From Parcubacteria group bacterium (GTDB lineage Bacteria; Patescibacteriota; Minisyncoccia; Phycocordibacterales; Phycocordibacteraceae): DNA of 5,453 nt. How positions within the stretch are numbered: position 1 is the stretch's first letter; every line of letters begins with the position of its first letter. A program made the position numbers and the translations under genes. The notes beneath the pieces are model-generated. The model saw only the letters and a program-made list of their open reading frames with translations, was not told the DNA's origin and ran no database searches. The stretch is taken from the NCBI GenBank assembly GCA_028286505.1, contig JAQBRK010000016.1:1-5453 (forward strand). The letters are read 5' to 3'. Shown piece after piece: positions 4,231 to 5,453 of this stretch.

Positions 4231-5453
4231 CTATGCTAGCGCGGCTCGTATCTTTTCGGAAGCTGCTTCGATACTAAGTCGTTCTTGCTCGCTCGTGTCC
4301 CGATGACGAAGCGTAACCGTGTCTTTCAGTTCCGGATTTTCGCCGAGCGTGTCGAAATCAATTGTGATGCAGAACGGCGTACCTATCTCGTCCTGACGAC
4401 GATAGCGCTTTCCGATGTTGCCGTTATCGTCCCAGGCGATTGCGGGATGGACTTTCTTGAGCGCAGCACGCACTTCCCTCGCCTTCTCCACGAGTTCCGG
4501 CTTGTTCTTAAGGAGCGGAGAGACCATGGCTTTTATCGGAGCGATGCGCGGAGAAAGTTTAAGAACCGAGCGCTTCTCGCCACCAAGTTCGTCTTCTTCG
4601 TACGCAGCGACAAGCACCGCAAGCAGGGTGCGCCCTACGCCGAGCGATGGCTCAATAACGTGCGGAATGAATTTCTCACCGGTCGATTCGTCGAGATACT
4701 CGAGCTTCACGGTTGAGTGCTCCTGATGAGCGGTAAGGTCGAAGTCGGTACGATACGCGAGACCCCAGAGTTCTTTCCGGCCAAAGGGATAGTCGAATTC
4801 GAAGTCGATGGTGCGTTTCGAATAATGCGCCCTGTCGCCGTCCCCTACCTCAAGCTCATGCACCATCGCGCTCGGCAGCCCGATTGCTTCCGCGAATGCA
4901 TGGAGGCGCGCGCGCCAGTCTTCGAAGGCGGTTTCCCATTCGTTCGAACGTACGAAATATTCGACTTCCATCTGTTCCAGTTCGCGCACCCTGAAAATGA
5001 AGTCGCGAGGAGCTATCTCGTTCCGGAACGCTTTTCCTATCTGCGCGATACCGAACGGCAGCTTCGGATGCGCCGAATCGACCACATTCTTGAAATTCAC
5101 GAAAATACCTCCTGCGGTCTCGGGACGAAGATAGACCGCTGCCGTTTCGTCCTCGGTCGCCCCTACCTGGGTCTTGAACATCATATTGAATTGGCGTGCC
5201 TCCCCGAGCGTACCCTTCTTACCGCAGCCGGGACACACGTTCGGGTCTTCGAGATGGTCTGCTCGGAATCGCTTCTTGCAGTTACTACATTCAACGAGCG
5301 GGTCGGAGAACCCTGCTACGTGGCCCGACGCCTCCCATGCCTTCGAGTTCATGAGTATCGCGGCATCGAGTCCGTACATGTCGTCGCGTTCTTCCACGAA
5401 CGTTCGCCACCAGAGATTCTCGATATTCTTTTTGAGAGCGACGCCGAGCGGTC
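4231..5453 (-). CDS. glyQS: Glycyl-tRNA synthetase, single-chain (alpha2) type (partial, 5' end off window)
   Basis: This class II synthetase charges tRNA-Gly; the single-chain homodimeric form occurs in archaea, eukaryotes, Thermus and many Gram-positives, unlike the E. coli alpha2beta2 enzyme. The 406 visible residues are counted from the first full codon at 5451. They begin PLGVALKKNIENLWWRTFV, the usual region just after the family's N-terminus, so roughly 40 residues are missing. A four-cysteine zinc-type cluster (Cys55, 58, 73, 76) follows the SDPLVEC motif. Then come RPETAGG (109-115), motif 2 FRNEIAPRDF (142-151), the RTDFDLTAHQ segment (234-243) and motif 3 EPSLGVGRTLL (267-277). The anticodon-binding domain runs from about 297 to 403. 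A GTG at 5397 could be mistaken for the start, but conserved sequence continues in frame upstream to the window edge. The stop is TAG at 4231-4233, four bases before the permease. Confidence 0.97.
   Translation of the reverse strand, partial: PLGVALKKNIENLWWRTFVEERDDMYGLDAAILMNSKAWEASGHVAGFSDPLVECSNCKKRFRADHLEDPNVCPGCGKKGTLGEARQFNMMFKTQVGATEDETAAVYLRPETAGGIFVNFKNVVDSAHPKLPFGIAQIGKAFRNEIAPRDFIFRVRELEQMEVEYFVRSNEWETAFEDWRARLHAFAEAIGLPSAMVHELEVGDGDRAHYSKRTIDFEFDYPFGRKELWGLAYRTDFDLTAHQEHSTVKLEYLDESTGEKFIPHVIEPSLGVGRTLLAVLVAAYEEDELGGEKRSVLKLSPRIAPIKAMVSPLLKNKPELVEKAREVRAALKKVHPAIAWDDNGNIGKRYRRQDEIGTPFCITIDFDTLGENPELKDTVTLRHRDTSEQERLSIEAASEKIRAALA

Noticed and set aside
4224..4235. CATAG-AG-CTATG dyad across the glyQS stop and permease start
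   Set aside because: Five base pairs with a two-base centre, fully explained by overlapping stop and start codons; chance level.
4905..4916. 12-bp GC-only palindrome (alternating GC) in glyQS
   Set aside because: It encodes normal residues (WRAR region); about one 12-bp palindrome is expected by chance in a window this long.
5395..5397. GTG as the start of glycyl-tRNA synthetase
   Set aside because: In-frame upstream codons encode conserved GlyRS sequence (PLGVALKKNI...) up to the window edge, so the gene simply continues off-window.

Overview
The window is a gene-dense, one-directional bacterial segment. All six genes lie on the minus strand, so transcription runs from the right edge to the left. 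In that order they are: a glycyl-tRNA synthetase cut by the right edge, an AI-2E-family membrane permease, a short methionyl-tRNA synthetase, a TatD-family metal-dependent hydrolase, a divergent ribosomal protein bS6, and a single-stranded DNA-binding protein cut by the left edge. The first four are packed with gaps of only 4, 2 and 3 bases. The only gap with room for regulation is the 48-base stretch between tatD and rpsF (positions 819-867). The rpsF-ssb gap is 21 bases. No stretch over 300 bases lacks a gene, and I see no RNA genes, insertion sequences or CRISPR arrays.

The likely source is a reduced-genome bacterium of the Patescibacteria / Candidate Phyla Radiation, perhaps Parcubacteria. 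This is inference from minimal versions of the proteins, a strongly divergent bS6, very tight packing, almost no Shine-Dalgarno sequences, and the single-chain (alpha2) type of GlyRS. Stop codons are TAG three times and TAA twice. All frames read through cleanly with the standard bacterial code, so TGA is not being used as a sense codon as it is in Gracilibacteria and Absconditabacteria.

Functionally this is a translation and genome-maintenance cluster. Two synthetases charge tRNAs. TatD follows metG, a pairing also known from Firmicutes. The bS6-SSB pair is the start of the classic rpsF-ssb-rpsR unit, so rpsR would be expected just beyond the left edge. The permease between the synthetases has no obvious functional link to them.

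The gene content itself is ordinary and I do not see a new multi-gene system. The strongest unexplained signal is a perfect 26-bp palindrome buried inside the tatD coding sequence (1424-1449), far longer than chance predicts. Secondary points are a palindromic, tandemly repeated 3' tail on metG, unusual active-site residues in MetRS (HIGN for HIGH, and Gln where His is usual in the methionine pocket), and promoter-like extended -10 boxes placed so that ssb, and nearly rpsF, would be leaderless.
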